DNA from: Burkholderia sp. OK233
GTDB lineage: Bacteria; Pseudomonadota; Gammaproteobacteria; Burkholderiales; Burkholderiaceae
Assembly: GCF_900230185.1 (NCBI RefSeq)
Contig: NZ_OCSR01000002.1
Span: forward strand, 1,488,001 to 1,552,000
Direction of reading: 5' to 3'
Length of the DNA stretch: 64,000 bases
The translations under genes and the position numbers were made by a program. The notes beneath the pieces are model-generated. The model was not told the origin of the DNA, ran no database searches, and was given only the letters and a program-made list of their open reading frames with translations. This document shows positions 30,879-40,179 of the stretch, piece after piece; within the stretch, counting starts at the first letter, position 1; every line of letters starts with the position of its first letter.

Positions 30879-31067
30879 GATCGAACCCTCTCAGGCGGTG
30901 CATCAAATGTCAAAAGAAGCCCCATTATAGGCATGCCGTCCAGCGCAACCAGCCTGGCCGGATGGCTAACCTGAACGCAAACCACATGCCACACGGCAAT
31001 CCTCGGCGATGCGACGCCAACACGCCTACAATGTCGGTTTTTACGTTTTTGATCTAAGGAGCGACAC

Positions 31068-31409
31068 ATGTCGACTGTGACTACCGAATCCGGCCTGAAA
31101 TACGAAGACATCGTTGAAGGCACTGGCGCCGAAGCGGTGGCCGGCAAGACCGTCAGCGTGCACTACACGGGCTGGCTGACCGACGGCCAGAAGTTCGACT
31201 CGAGCAAGGACCGCAACGACCCGTTCGCGTTCGTGCTGGGCGGCGGCATGGTCATCAAGGGCTGGGACGAAGGCGTGCAAGGCATGAAGGTCGGCGGCAC
31301 GCGCAAGCTGACGATTCCGCCGCAACTCGGCTACGGCGTGCGTGGCGCAGGCGGCGTGATTCCGCCGAATGCAACGCTCGTGTTCGAAGTCGAACTGCTC
31401 GGCGTCTAA
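31068..31409 (+). CDS. FKBP-type peptidyl-prolyl cis-trans isomerase
   Basis: A 113-residue single-domain FKBP, matching the family's minimal size. Active-site features are present: VSVHYTGWLTDGQKFDSS, FVLGGGMVIKGWDEGVQGM, GGTRKLTIPPQLGYG and the C-terminal ATLVFEVELLGV. It has no signal peptide, so it should be cytoplasmic, catalysing prolyl isomerisation during folding. The start is supported by AAGGAG eight bases upstream, and TACAAT at 31029-31034 may be its -10. An AraC regulator gene follows 44 bases later. Confidence 0.93.
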   Translation: MSTVTTESGLKYEDIVEGTGAEAVAGKTVSVHYTGWLTDGQKFDSSKDRNDPFAFVLGGGMVIKGWDEGVQGMKVGGTRKLTIPPQLGYGVRGAGGVIPPNATLVFEVELLGV

Positions 31410-31453
31410 GTTTTTCGCTGCGCTGTTTTGTATTTTGTAATTGGGCTTCGCCG

Positions 31454-32233
31454 ATGAGTCACGCCGCCGTCACCGCTCCTAGCGTTTCGTTGCGCCGCTA
31501 CGGCGCGATCGAAGCGTCGGACATGCACGATTTTCACCAGGTCGTGCTCGGGCTGGACGGCACGATGGTGATGGCGGTAGACGGCGTTGTGCATCAGATC
31601 GACGCCGGCTCCGCCTGGCTCATCCCGGCGGGTGCACGGCACGACTATGCGGGCGTCGGCGAGAACCGGCAGTTGGTGCTGGATCTGCCGGCCACTTCGC
31701 TGGCCGTGCCCGAACGTCTGTTCGACCGCGCGCGGGCCGTGACGGTGGATGCCTCGCTCACGCAACTCGTGCATCGAATCGCGGCGCACGCCACAGGCGG
31801 CGCGCAAGGCGACGATCTGGATACGCGGCGTTTTCATTGGGACGCGGCGGCACGACTGGGCGCTGCGTTGGTGGCCGATACCGGCACGGTGGCCGAGGCG
31901 CAGGCATCCGGCGCCGGCCTCGACTTTGCGCGCATCGACCGCTGGCTGCGCGCTCATCTGTCGGAGCCGCTGCGTATCGCCGACCTGGCCGCCCATTGCG
32001 GCTTCGGCATGCGGCGCTTTCATCAGCTTTTTATCGACGCCTTCGGCGAAACGCCGCATCGCTATTTGCAGCGTCTGCGGCTCGATACGTCTCTGGGCTT
32101 GCTGTCCGATCCACGCCTGTCGCTCAGCGATATCGCGTTGGAAATCGGCTTCGGCGATCAGAGCGCTTACACGCACGCATTCACGCGGCGTTTCGGGCTG
32201 GCGCCCGGTCAATGGCGCGCGTTGCGCCATTGA
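31454..32233 (+). CDS. AraC family transcriptional regulator
   Basis: A 259-residue regulator with a cupin-like N-terminal ligand domain (about 25-85, MHDFHQVVLGLDGTMVM and AWLIPAGARHDY) and a C-terminal double HTH (about 155-255). Its first recognition region is IADLAAHCGFGMRRFHQLF, and the second contains LSLSDIALEIGFGDQSAYTHAFTRRFG, typical of the family. Ligand and targets are unknown. It follows the FKBP gene on the same strand and converges on metZ. Confidence 0.86.
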   Translation: MSHAAVTAPSVSLRRYGAIEASDMHDFHQVVLGLDGTMVMAVDGVVHQIDAGSAWLIPAGARHDYAGVGENRQLVLDLPATSLAVPERLFDRARAVTVDASLTQLVHRIAAHATGGAQGDDLDTRRFHWDAAARLGAALVADTGTVAEAQASGAGLDFARIDRWLRAHLSEPLRIADLAAHCGFGMRRFHQLFIDAFGETPHRYLQRLRLDTSLGLLSDPRLSLSDIALEIGFGDQSAYTHAFTRRFGLAPGQWRALRH

Positions 32234-32300
32234 GTTTGTGCAACATGCGAGCCGCCTGAACAGGCAGCCCGCGTTCTCCTGCACCAAATGTCGGGCGTGA

Positions 32301-33491
32301 TCAGCCCGCCAGACCGCGCTCCAGATCGCCGCGGATATCGCCGGCGTTTTCCAGACCCACTGCGAGACGGATCAAGCCTTCGCTGATCCCCGCCGCTGCG
32401 CGAGCCTCAGGCGTCACGCGACCGTGCGTGGTCGTAGCCGGATGCGTGATGGTCGTGCGCGTATCGCCGAGGTTGCCGGTAATCGAGCAGATCTTCGTGC
32501 TGTCGATCACGCGCCAGGCATTCGCGCGCATCTGCTCAGGCGTATCGCCCTTCAGTTCGAACGACAGGATCGCGCCGCCCGCCTTCTGCTGACGCATCGC
32601 CAGCGCGTGTTGCGGATGCGATTCGAGTCCCGGGTAGAACACGCGGTTCACGGCCGGATGCGTTTCCAGCCAGCGTGCGATTTCGAGCGCATTCGCCGAC
32701 TGCTTTTCGACGCGCAGCGACAGCGTTTCCATGCCCTTGAGCAGCACCCATGCGTTGAACGCGGACAAGGTCGGCCCGGCACTGCGCACGAACGGGAACA
32801 CCTTTTCCATGATGAACTGTTTCGAGCCGACCAGCGCACCGCCGAGCACACGCCCTTGGCCGTCGAGGAACTTGGTGGCCGAATGCATCACGACGTCCGC
32901 ACCGAGCTTCAACGGCTGTTGCAAAGCCGGGCTACAGAAGCAATTGTCGACCACGAATATCGCATTGGCCGCCTTCGCGATCTTGCTGATCGCTTCGATA
33001 TCGGCGACTTCAGTCAGCGGGTTCGACGGCGTTTCGAGGAAAAACATCTTCGTTTCCGGGCGCACGGCGTTTTTCCACGCGTCCAGATCGGTCGGATCGA
33101 CGAAGGTCGTCGTGATGCCGAACTTGCTGAAGATCTGCGAGAACATGCCGAGCGTTGAACCAAACAGCGCCTGCGAGCTGACCAGATGGTCACCGGCCTG
33201 CAATGTCGACATCACCACCGACATGATCGCGGCCATCCCCGAAGCCGTGGCCATGCACGCTTCGCCGCCTTCGAGCGCGGCCAGACGGTCCTGGAACATC
33301 GAGACGGTCGGGTTCGTGAAGCGCGAATAGGTGTAGTTGTCTTCGGAATTCTTGAATTTTTCGGCGGCGTCCGCGGCACTCGCGAAGACGAAACTCGAGG
33401 TCAGGAAAATCGCTTCCGAATGTTCGTTGAAGTCGCTGCGCACTGTGCCCGAGCGGACTGCCAGCGTGTCGAAGTTCAGGGAGTCGTCCAT
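32301..33491 (-). CDS. metZ: O-succinylhomoserine sulfhydrylase
   Basis: A PLP-dependent Cys/Met metabolism enzyme making homocysteine from O-succinylhomoserine and sulfide. The 396-residue protein shows family features: SSFVFASAADAAEKF near the start, SGMAAI, FFLETPSNPLTE, the PLP lysine in HSATKFLDGQGRVLGGALVG, and the C-terminal GDTRTTITHPATTTHGR. I chose the ATG at 33491; a TTG 18 bases upstream would add six residues. It lies downstream of purF on the same strand, behind a long structured leader that includes a terminator. Confidence 0.88.
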   Translation of the reverse strand: MDDSLNFDTLAVRSGTVRSDFNEHSEAIFLTSSFVFASAADAAEKFKNSEDNYTYSRFTNPTVSMFQDRLAALEGGEACMATASGMAAIMSVVMSTLQAGDHLVSSQALFGSTLGMFSQIFSKFGITTTFVDPTDLDAWKNAVRPETKMFFLETPSNPLTEVADIEAISKIAKAANAIFVVDNCFCSPALQQPLKLGADVVMHSATKFLDGQGRVLGGALVGSKQFIMEKVFPFVRSAGPTLSAFNAWVLLKGMETLSLRVEKQSANALEIARWLETHPAVNRVFYPGLESHPQHALAMRQQKAGGAILSFELKGDTPEQMRANAWRVIDSTKICSITGNLGDTRTTITHPATTTHGRVTPEARAAAGISEGLIRLAVGLENAGDIRGDLERGLAG

Positions 33492-33577
33492 GTTGGTTCT
33501 GGTTTCCAATGTTCCATGGCTGGGTTCAGCGTCTACGGCTCACGTTAAACGAGCCCAACAACGCCAAACGGCAGCAA

Positions 33578-33614
33578 CAAAAAAGCCCGCTTTTGCGTCG
33601 GCATAAGCGGGCTT
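33578..33614 (-). terminator. Rho-independent terminator or attenuator upstream of metZ
   Basis: On the minus strand AAGCCCGCTT (from 33614) pairs with AAGCGGGCTT (to 33583), followed by a run of T. It lies about 170 bases after the purF stop and about 90 bases before the metZ ATG, so it either ends the purF transcript or attenuates read-through into metZ. Confidence 0.85.
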
Positions 33615-33739
33615 CATGTGCGGGGGAAAGCTGGAGCGGAGGCGGATGACTGCGGCTTTTCCACCATTCGCTTTAGCTGTTTTGGGTTGCCCCGCGTCCG
33701 CAAGCTGAGATCAAATCGACGCAAGCCGTCATGCTAACA

Positions 33740-33778
33740 CGCTCACGGCGTGGCGTGCAGCGGCCCACGCCGTGAGCG
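33740..33778 (-). repeat. Perfect 14-bp hairpin just after purF
   Basis: CGCTCACGGCGTGG (33740-33753) is the exact reverse complement of CCACGCCGTGAGCG (33765-33778), with an 11-base loop, starting seven bases past the purF stop. No T-run follows, so it is probably an mRNA 3'-end stabiliser or part of a structured leader for metZ. Confidence 0.7.
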
Positions 33779-33785
33779 CTATCAC

Positions 33786-35333
33786 TCAACCGACCGACAA
33801 CTGCAGATGCAGTTGCGAACGCGACGGGCCGCCCTCGGCCGCTTCGCTCGCGGCGTCACGATCCGATTGCGAGGACGGTGCGAGACGCGCGGTTTCGATG
33901 CGGTCAAGGTACTCGGTGGTGACATCGCCCGTCACGTAGTTACCGTCGAAGCACGAGGCTTCGAATTCCTTCAGCGCCGGGTTGATATCGCGCACGGCCT
34001 GCTTCAGAGCGTCGACGTCCTGATAAACGAGGTAGTCCGCGCCGATCATGCGTGCGACTTCGTCGTCCGTGCGGCCATGGGCGACGAGTTCACCGCGCGT
34101 GGGCATATCGATACCGTAGACGTTCGGGTACTTCACCGGCGGCGCCGCTGAAGCGAAGATCACCTTGTTCGCGCCGGCATCGCGTGCCATCTGCACGATT
34201 TCGTGCGAGGTGGTGCCGCGCACGATCGAGTCGTCGACGATCAACACGTTCTTGCCCTTGAACTCGATGCCCATTGCGTTCAGCTTCTGACGCACGGACT
34301 TCTTGCGCATCGCCTGGCCCGGCATGATGAAGGTGCGGCCCACATAACGGTTTTTGAAGAAGCCTTCGCGATACTCCACACCTAGCTTCTTCGCGACCTG
34401 CATCGCGGCCGGACGTGACGAATCGGGAATCGGCATCACGACGTCGATCGGAACGTCGGGCAATTCGCGCTTGATCTTCTCGGCGAGGTAATCGCCCATG
34501 CGCAGACGCACGTTGTAGACCGGCACGCCGTCGAGCACCGAGTCCGGACGCGCGAGGTACACGAGTTCGAAAATGCACGGGTTCAGGCTCGGATTCGTCG
34601 CACATTGCTGGGCGTGCAGATTGCCGTCGAGGTCGATGAAGATCGCTTCGCCCGGCACCACATCGCGCACGAACTCAAAACCGATACCTTCGATCGCGAC
34701 CGATTCCGATGCCAAGATCCACTCGACGCCTTCCGCCGTTTCCTGCTTGCCGAGGCACAGCGGACGAATGCCGAACGGGTCGCGGAAAGCAAGCAGACCG
34801 TAGCCGGCAATCAGCGACACGATCGCGTACGAACCCCGCACCCGGCGATGCACGCCCGACACCGCCTTGAACAGCGCCGCCGGATCGAGTTGCAGGCTCG
34901 AACTGGACAGCTGCAATTCGTGCGCGAGCACGTTCAGCATCACTTCGGTGTCGGAATTGGTATTGATGTGGCGGCGATCGATGCGGAACATCTCATCTTT
35001 CAGTTGCTGCCAGTTGGTCAGATTGCCGTTGTGCGCGAGGATGATGCCGAACGGCGCGTTCACGTAGAACGGCTGGGCTTCTTCTTCGCTCGATGCAGAA
35101 CCGGCGGTCGGGTAACGGACCTGGCCGATACCGGTGGTGCCGGGCAGGCTGCGCATGTTGCGCGTGCGGAACACGTCGCGCACCATGCCGTTAGCCTTGT
35201 GCATGTGGAAATTGCTGCCGTTCGCTGTCGCGATGCCGGCGGCGTCCTGACCGCGGTGCTGCAGAAGCAGCAGGCTGTCATAGATCAGCTGATTGACCGG
35301 AGAATGGGAAACTACGCCTACGATGCCGCACAT
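33786..35333 (-). CDS. purF: Amidophosphoribosyltransferase
   Basis: PurF catalyses the first committed purine step, PRPP plus glutamine to phosphoribosylamine. The 515-residue protein begins MCGIVGVVS; Cys2 becomes the N-terminal Ntn nucleophile after Met removal, which fixes the start at 35333 rather than the longer frame to 35417. The glutaminase domain (RYPTAGSASSEE, NGNL) is followed by the phosphoribosyltransferase domain with the PRPP loop VLIVDDSIVRGTTS. The gene follows cvpA by 133 bases, the classic cvpA-purF arrangement. Confidence 0.95.
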   Translation of the reverse strand: MCGIVGVVSHSPVNQLIYDSLLLLQHRGQDAAGIATANGSNFHMHKANGMVRDVFRTRNMRSLPGTTGIGQVRYPTAGSASSEEEAQPFYVNAPFGIILAHNGNLTNWQQLKDEMFRIDRRHINTNSDTEVMLNVLAHELQLSSSSLQLDPAALFKAVSGVHRRVRGSYAIVSLIAGYGLLAFRDPFGIRPLCLGKQETAEGVEWILASESVAIEGIGFEFVRDVVPGEAIFIDLDGNLHAQQCATNPSLNPCIFELVYLARPDSVLDGVPVYNVRLRMGDYLAEKIKRELPDVPIDVVMPIPDSSRPAAMQVAKKLGVEYREGFFKNRYVGRTFIMPGQAMRKKSVRQKLNAMGIEFKGKNVLIVDDSIVRGTTSHEIVQMARDAGANKVIFASAAPPVKYPNVYGIDMPTRGELVAHGRTDDEVARMIGADYLVYQDVDALKQAVRDINPALKEFEASCFDGNYVTGDVTTEYLDRIETARLAPSSQSDRDAASEAAEGGPSRSQLHLQLSVG

Positions 35334-35466
35334 GGCATGTCCTTCAAAGGTACGAAATTCGTAACGGCGGCCGGTGCCTGCAATGCTGCGCGAGGGTACG
35401 CGACTACGTAGAGGCACCGGATTGCGCCGGAGTCCTGCTGCGCTCCTCTAACCGTTCACCTGATCG

Positions 35467-35961
35467 TCACACGCGGACGTAGGCAGCGAGCGTCTCGGGA
35501 AGCAGCGGTTTCATTACGTGCACGCCCTCGACCGCATAGGGCCGAAGCAAGGCGTTGCGCCAGAATTCCTGTTGGGGCAGTTCGGTCAAGCCTGCAAGGG
35601 CGACCAGAATCAGCACCAGAACGACCCCGCGCACGAGGCCGAACATCAAACCGAGCGAGCGATCCACACCGCTCAAGCCGCTCGCCTGCACAATGCGGCT
35701 CAGCAGCGCGTTCAGCACGCTTGCGACCAGCACCACGCCGATCGCCACCAGCGCGAACGCCAGAAGCCACTGGGTTAGCGCGCCGCCCGGCCACGTGGCA
35801 GGGATAAACGGCACGACATAACCGACAAAGCGGCAAGCAATGAAAAACGCCGCGATCCAGCCGATCAGCCCGAATATCTCAGACAAAAAGCCGCGCCATG
35901 TGCCGCGCAAGGCCGACAAACCGATCACCGCCATTACAGCGTAGTCGAAGGCAGTGAACAT
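35467..35961 (-). CDS. cvpA: CvpA family inner-membrane protein
   Basis: A 164-residue protein with four predicted membrane helices and the CvpA N-terminal pattern DYAVMAVIGLSALRGTWRGF. CvpA is needed for colicin V production in E. coli and for envelope homeostasis in other bacteria; its molecular role is unclear. Its position between a SPOR-domain gene and purF is the common proteobacterial order. It starts seven bases after the SPOR gene ends. Confidence 0.88.
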   Translation of the reverse strand: MFTAFDYAVMAVIGLSALRGTWRGFLSEIFGLIGWIAAFFIACRFVGYVVPFIPATWPGGALTQWLLAFALVAIGVVLVASVLNALLSRIVQASGLSGVDRSLGLMFGLVRGVVLVLILVALAGLTELPQQEFWRNALLRPYAVEGVHVMKPLLPETLAAYVRV

Positions 35962-35968
35962 CGCTCGC

Positions 35969-36889
35969 TTACTGTGCAGCGCCGCTGTTCGCGCCCGACG
36001 TCAAGCCGGCCTCACGAACCTTCGCAATCGCGGCGCTAGCCGCTGCACGGTCGGCGAACGGACCAGCGCGCAATAGCGTGAGCGTGGAGCCGTCGGCCTG
36101 CTTCCGATGTTCGATATATGCGGGCACACCGGCCGCTTTCAACTTGGTGGCCCAGGTACGGGCATTGGCGTCGTTCGCAAATGCGCCCAACTGGACGGCG
36201 AAACGGCTGCCCGGTGGCGATGCCGGCGTGCCGGAATTGGCGTCCGCGCTTGCGGCCGTCGTATTCGTGCTCTCTTCGCTCGGTGCTGGGACGTTCGCCG
36301 CGCTTTGCGTGGCGGGTGTTTTGGCCGGTTTAGCAGGCGTTTGCGCTACGGGCGCTGCAGTTGCCGTATTGGCGGCAACGGCGGCGGGTGCTTGCGGTTT
36401 CGCAGCGGGTTTGGCGGCGGGCGCTGCGCTCGTAGCCGCACTCTGCTGCTTAGCGGCGCCGGATTGGCCTTGCGTGGCTGCCGTTGTCGGCGCAAGGCCG
36501 GAAGCGGCGAGTGCCGCGTCAGGCGCTGGGTTATCTGGTGCTACGCCAGCCTGCGTGTCTTCGTCGGTCTTGGTAGCGGCCTTCGGCGCGGGGCGGCTTG
36601 GAATGTCGATGGAGATGTCGTCCGTGACGGGCTTGGGATGCGAATCCAGCACCATGGGCAGGATCACCACCGCTGCGACAACCAGCGCGACCGCGCCGAC
36701 GAGTCTGCGCCGCGCACGCTGCTTTTCAGGCAACGTAGGGTCGAGCAGCATCGCATCGGCCTCCACGGTGCGCTCCGTGCGGCGGGTTCGCCGCTCCGCG
36801 CGCTCGCCACGGGCGGCCCGGGTGGAACTGGTGTTTGCGCCGCGCCGGGTAGGTGCGTCGTCTTTCTTGCCGAACGAGAAAATTCCCAT
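35969..36889 (-). CDS. SPOR-domain, DedD-like cell-division protein
   Basis: A 306-residue bitopic protein: basic cytoplasmic N-terminus (about 1-65), one membrane helix (about 66-82, LVGAVALVVAAVVILPMVL), a long Ala/Pro/Thr-rich periplasmic linker and a C-terminal SPOR domain (about 230-300, FAVQLGAFANDANARTWATKLKAAG). SPOR domains bind denuded peptidoglycan at the septum; the arrangement and position between folC and cvpA match DedD. It starts about 30 bases past the folC stop. Confidence 0.85.
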   Translation of the reverse strand: MGIFSFGKKDDAPTRRGANTSSTRAARGERAERRTRRTERTVEADAMLLDPTLPEKQRARRRLVGAVALVVAAVVILPMVLDSHPKPVTDDISIDIPSRPAPKAATKTDEDTQAGVAPDNPAPDAALAASGLAPTTAATQGQSGAAKQQSAATSAAPAAKPAAKPQAPAAVAANTATAAPVAQTPAKPAKTPATQSAANVPAPSEESTNTTAASADANSGTPASPPGSRFAVQLGAFANDANARTWATKLKAAGVPAYIEHRKQADGSTLTLLRAGPFADRAAASAAIAKVREAGLTSGANSGAAQ

Positions 36890-36918
36890 GAATCGCTTGG
36901 TTCGAGCCTGGCGCCCGT

Positions 36919-38229
36919 TCAGTGTTGCTGCGATTTACGGTAGGCCATTACGCCTGCTACCGTATAGAAACTGCCGAAAACCACGATTCTATCATTCTCT
37001 GACGCTCGTTTTAGCGCGTCTTGGAAAGCCTCTGCCGGCGTGGCGTAGCGCGTCACGCTGCTGTCATTGCCGTCGCTTACGCCCTGCTCGCGCAAAACCG
37101 CCTCGAGTTCTTCCGCCGAAGCCGCACGCGGGGTCGGCAGATCGGTCACGCACCAGTGGTCGATTTCGCCCTTCAGGTGCGAAAGTACGCCGGCAATGTC
37201 CTTGTCGCGCATCGCGCCAAACACGGCATACGTGTACGGGAAAAAGCCCATATTGCCGAGGTTTTGCGTCAGGACCGCCGCGGCGTGCGGATTATGGCCG
37301 ACGTCGAGCACGACGGCCGGCTTGCCAGGCAGCACCTGGAAGCGCCCCGGTAGTTCGACGTTGGCGAGGCCGAGCCGGATGTCCTGCGCCGAGACCGGCA
37401 AACGGTCGCGCAGCGCCTCAAGACCAGCAAGTGCCGCCGACGTGTTGATCAACTGATTCGCGCCGCGCAACGCCGGATAGGCGAGCGAGGAACGGCGCAT
37501 CGTCGGACCCACGTAGCTCCATTGCTGGCGCTCGCTGCCTGCCTGCCCTTCGTAGCGGAAATCGCGGCCAAATAGCCACAATTGGGCGCCGATCTTTTCG
37601 GCGTGATCGATCAGGGTTTGTGGCGGCACCGGATCGGCGCAGATCGCCGGCTTTCCCGGGCGGAAAATGCCCGCTTTCTCGAACGCGATTTTCTCGCGCG
37701 TGTCGCCGAGATACTCGGTGTGATCGATATCGATGCTGGTGATGATCGCGCAGTCCGCGTCGAGGATGTTGACCGCGTCGAGGCGGCCGCCCAGGCCGAC
37801 TTCGAAGATCACCGCGTCCAGTCCGCGCGAGGCGAACAGGCTCATGATCGCCAGCGTGGTGAATTCGAAATAGGTCAGTGTGATCGGTTCGGCAAGACTC
37901 AGGCGTGCGGCTTCGACGGCTTCGAAATGCGGCAGCAGGTCTGCATCGCTCGCCATTTCGCCATTCACGCGTGCCCGCTCGTTGAACGACAGCAGATGCG
38001 GCGACGTGTGGCAGCCAACCGTGAAGCCCGCGCGCAGCAAAATCGATTCGAGGATCGCGCAGGTCGAACCCTTGCCGTTCGTGCCGCCGACCGTAATGAT
38101 CGGGCACGCGAACCACAACTGCATCGCGTCACGTACCTGGGAGATACGTCCCAAACCCATGTCGATGCCGACCGGATGCGCGGATTCAAGGTGCGTGAGC
38201 CACGCGTCGAGGGTGGGGAATGTGGTCAT
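36919..38229 (-). CDS. folC: Bifunctional dihydrofolate synthase/folylpolyglutamate synthase
   Basis: FolC joins glutamate to dihydropteroate and extends folate polyglutamate tails, using ATP. The 436-residue protein is a Mur-ligase-type enzyme: TVGGTNGKGSTCAILESIL is the P-loop, with TSPHLLSFNERARVNG, FEVGLGGRLDAVN and SIDIDHTEYLG as further FolC motifs, and VLDVGHNPHA opening the C-terminal domain. It lies downstream of accD on the same strand, with about 150 bases and a plus-oriented hairpin between. Confidence 0.94.
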   Translation of the reverse strand: MTTFPTLDAWLTHLESAHPVGIDMGLGRISQVRDAMQLWFACPIITVGGTNGKGSTCAILESILLRAGFTVGCHTSPHLLSFNERARVNGEMASDADLLPHFEAVEAARLSLAEPITLTYFEFTTLAIMSLFASRGLDAVIFEVGLGGRLDAVNILDADCAIITSIDIDHTEYLGDTREKIAFEKAGIFRPGKPAICADPVPPQTLIDHAEKIGAQLWLFGRDFRYEGQAGSERQQWSYVGPTMRRSSLAYPALRGANQLINTSAALAGLEALRDRLPVSAQDIRLGLANVELPGRFQVLPGKPAVVLDVGHNPHAAAVLTQNLGNMGFFPYTYAVFGAMRDKDIAGVLSHLKGEIDHWCVTDLPTPRAASAEELEAVLREQGVSDGNDSSVTRYATPAEAFQDALKRASENDRIVVFGSFYTVAGVMAYRKSQQH

Positions 38230-38278
38230 CGAGTGAATCTGTGCTGCGTTGCGAGATCGTGATTATCCCGGAAATGAC

Positions 38279-38318
38279 AGCGCGCCGCTTGATGACTCTC
38301 GCGGCGCGCTATTTTTTT
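38279..38318 (+). terminator. Strong hairpin with T-run on the plus strand between folC and accD
   Basis: AGCGCGCCGC (38279-38288) pairs perfectly with GCGGCGCGCT (38301-38310), followed by A and seven T on the plus strand. The flanking genes are both on the minus strand, so as an intrinsic terminator it points against them and would stop antisense transcription. On the minus strand it is a hairpin without a T-run. Confidence 0.6.
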
Positions 38319-38380
38319 GCTGCTTTTCTGACGGCTGCCGCGCTTGAAAGCGCTCGGCTCGTCTGGATCGAAGCGAGTGC

Positions 38381-39253
38381 TTACGCGACTGCGTCCGCCG
38401 GCTGATGGCTCAGCAGCGCCATCAATTGCGCGATCTCTTCGCGCAGCTTGCGACGGTCGACGATCATGTCGACCGCGCCCTTCGTCAACAGGAACTCGGC
38501 GCGCTGGAAGCCTTCCGGCAGTTTTTCGCGCACGGTTTGTTCGATCACACGCGGACCGGCAAAGCCGATCAGCGCCTTCGGCTCGGCGATCACCACGTCG
38601 CCCAGGAACGCGAAACTCGCCGACACGCCACCCATGGTCGGATCGGTCAGCACGGAAATGAACGGCAGCTTGGCTTCGGCGAGCCTGGTCAGCATGGCCG
38701 TGGTCTTCGCCATTTGCATCAGCGAGAGCAAGCTTTCCTGCATCCGGGCGCCGCCCGAAGCGGTGAAACAGATAAACGGCACTTTCTGTTCGAGCGCGTT
38801 CTGCGCGCCTCGAGCGAAACGCTCGCCGACCACCGAACCCATCGAGCCACCCATGAACGAGAACTCGAAGCACGCCACCACCACCGGCAGCGTGTGGATG
38901 GCGCCGCCCATCACGACCATCGCGTCGGTTTCGTCGGTGTCGTCCATCGCCTCTTTCAGGCGATCCGGGTACTTGCGGCTGTCTTTGAACTTGAGCGCGT
39001 CGACCGGGACGATTTCCTGGCCGATTTCGTAGCGGCCTTCCGGATCGAGCAGGCCGTCGAGCCGCTCACGCGCGCCGATGCGCATGTGATGGTCGCACTT
39101 CGGGCAAACGTGCAGATTGGCCTCGACGTCATTGCGATACAGCACGGCTTCGCACGCCGGGCACTTGATCCACAGGCCTTCCGGAATCCCCTTGCGGTTC
39201 TTCGGGTCGGTTTGTTTGATTTTCGGCGGCAACAGCTTATCGAGCCAGCTCAT
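38381..39253 (-). CDS. accD: Acetyl-CoA carboxylase carboxyltransferase beta subunit
   Basis: AccD with AccA transfers carboxyl from biotin carrier to acetyl-CoA, making malonyl-CoA. The 290-residue protein has the N-terminal zinc ribbon (Cys31, Cys34, Cys50, Cys53; CPAC and CPKC) and the crotonase-like carboxyltransferase domain with FEFSFMGGSMGSVVGE and SGGARMQE. The ATG at 39253 starts MSWLDKLLP, the usual AccD start, behind AGAAGGA. It follows trpA in the order trpA-accD-folC common to Burkholderia. Confidence 0.95.
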   Translation of the reverse strand: MSWLDKLLPPKIKQTDPKNRKGIPEGLWIKCPACEAVLYRNDVEANLHVCPKCDHHMRIGARERLDGLLDPEGRYEIGQEIVPVDALKFKDSRKYPDRLKEAMDDTDETDAMVVMGGAIHTLPVVVACFEFSFMGGSMGSVVGERFARGAQNALEQKVPFICFTASGGARMQESLLSLMQMAKTTAMLTRLAEAKLPFISVLTDPTMGGVSASFAFLGDVVIAEPKALIGFAGPRVIEQTVREKLPEGFQRAEFLLTKGAVDMIVDRRKLREEIAQLMALLSHQPADAVA

Positions 39254-39333
39254 ATTGAATCCTTCTGGGGTCAGCGGTTGCGCAAACGGCGGGACGAACC
39301 CGCCGTTCACACTACAGACGACAAAAATAACCG

Positions 39334-40146
39334 TTATCGGGCAGTCGCGACGCTATCGAGCGCCTCGCGCACTTCAGCGATGAAGCGCGTGAGCGTCTCG
39401 GCGGCGGTTTCGGGGGCCGCTTGTTCGAGCAATTGCACGATACGGCTGCCGATCACGACGGCATCGGACACTTCGGCCACCGAACGCGCCGTTTGCGCGT
39501 CACGGATGCCGAAACCGACGCCCACCGGCAGGGGTACGCGCGACTTGATGGCCGGGATTTTACTCGCGATGCTGGAAACGTCCAGATTTGCCGCGCCGGT
39601 CACGCCTTTCAACGACACATAATAGACGTAACCACTGGCAATTTTGCCAACTTCCGCGATGCGCTCGTCCGTGGAGGTGGGCGCCAGCAAGAAGATCGGA
39701 TCGATGCCGGCAGATCGCATCTGTTCGGCGAAGTTAACGCACTCTTCGGGCGGGTAGTCGACAACCAGCACGCCGTCCACCCCTGCTTCCTTTGCCGCCT
39801 TCGCGAACGCTTCAGTGCCCATGCGCTCGATCGGATTGGCGTAGCCCATCAGCACCACCGGCGTCTTGTCGTCGGTTTCGCGGAAGCGCTTCACGTCGGC
39901 CAGCACGTGACGCAGCGACACGCCATGCGCCAGCGCGCGTTCGGACGATTGCTGGATCACCGGGCCATCGGCCATCGGGTCGGAAAACGGTACGCCGAGT
40001 TCGATCACATCGGCGCCGCCTGCGGCGAGCGCGTGCATGAATTCGACCGTGCGCGCCGGATCCGGGTCGCCGGCCGTCATGAACGGAATCAGGCCTTTCT
40101 TACCCTGGGCGGACAACGCGGCAAACGTGTTCTTGATACGGGACAT
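39334..40146 (-). CDS. trpA: Tryptophan synthase alpha chain
   Basis: TrpA cleaves indole-3-glycerol phosphate to indole, passed to TrpB. The 270-residue protein has the catalytic Glu in ADVIELGVPFSDPMADGPVIQ, the catalytic Asp in GVDGVLVVDYPPEE, the phosphate loop GVGFGIRD, and YYVSLKGVTGA. It is separated from trpB by a DNA methyltransferase gene, with gaps of 33 bases to that gene and 11 between it and trpB. Confidence 0.96.
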   Translation of the reverse strand: MSRIKNTFAALSAQGKKGLIPFMTAGDPDPARTVEFMHALAAGGADVIELGVPFSDPMADGPVIQQSSERALAHGVSLRHVLADVKRFRETDDKTPVVLMGYANPIERMGTEAFAKAAKEAGVDGVLVVDYPPEECVNFAEQMRSAGIDPIFLLAPTSTDERIAEVGKIASGYVYYVSLKGVTGAANLDVSSIASKIPAIKSRVPLPVGVGFGIRDAQTARSVAEVSDAVVIGSRIVQLLEQAAPETAAETLTRFIAEVREALDSVATAR

Positions 40147-40179
40147 GGAATATTCTCGGATTTTTTAGCTACTGCGCAC

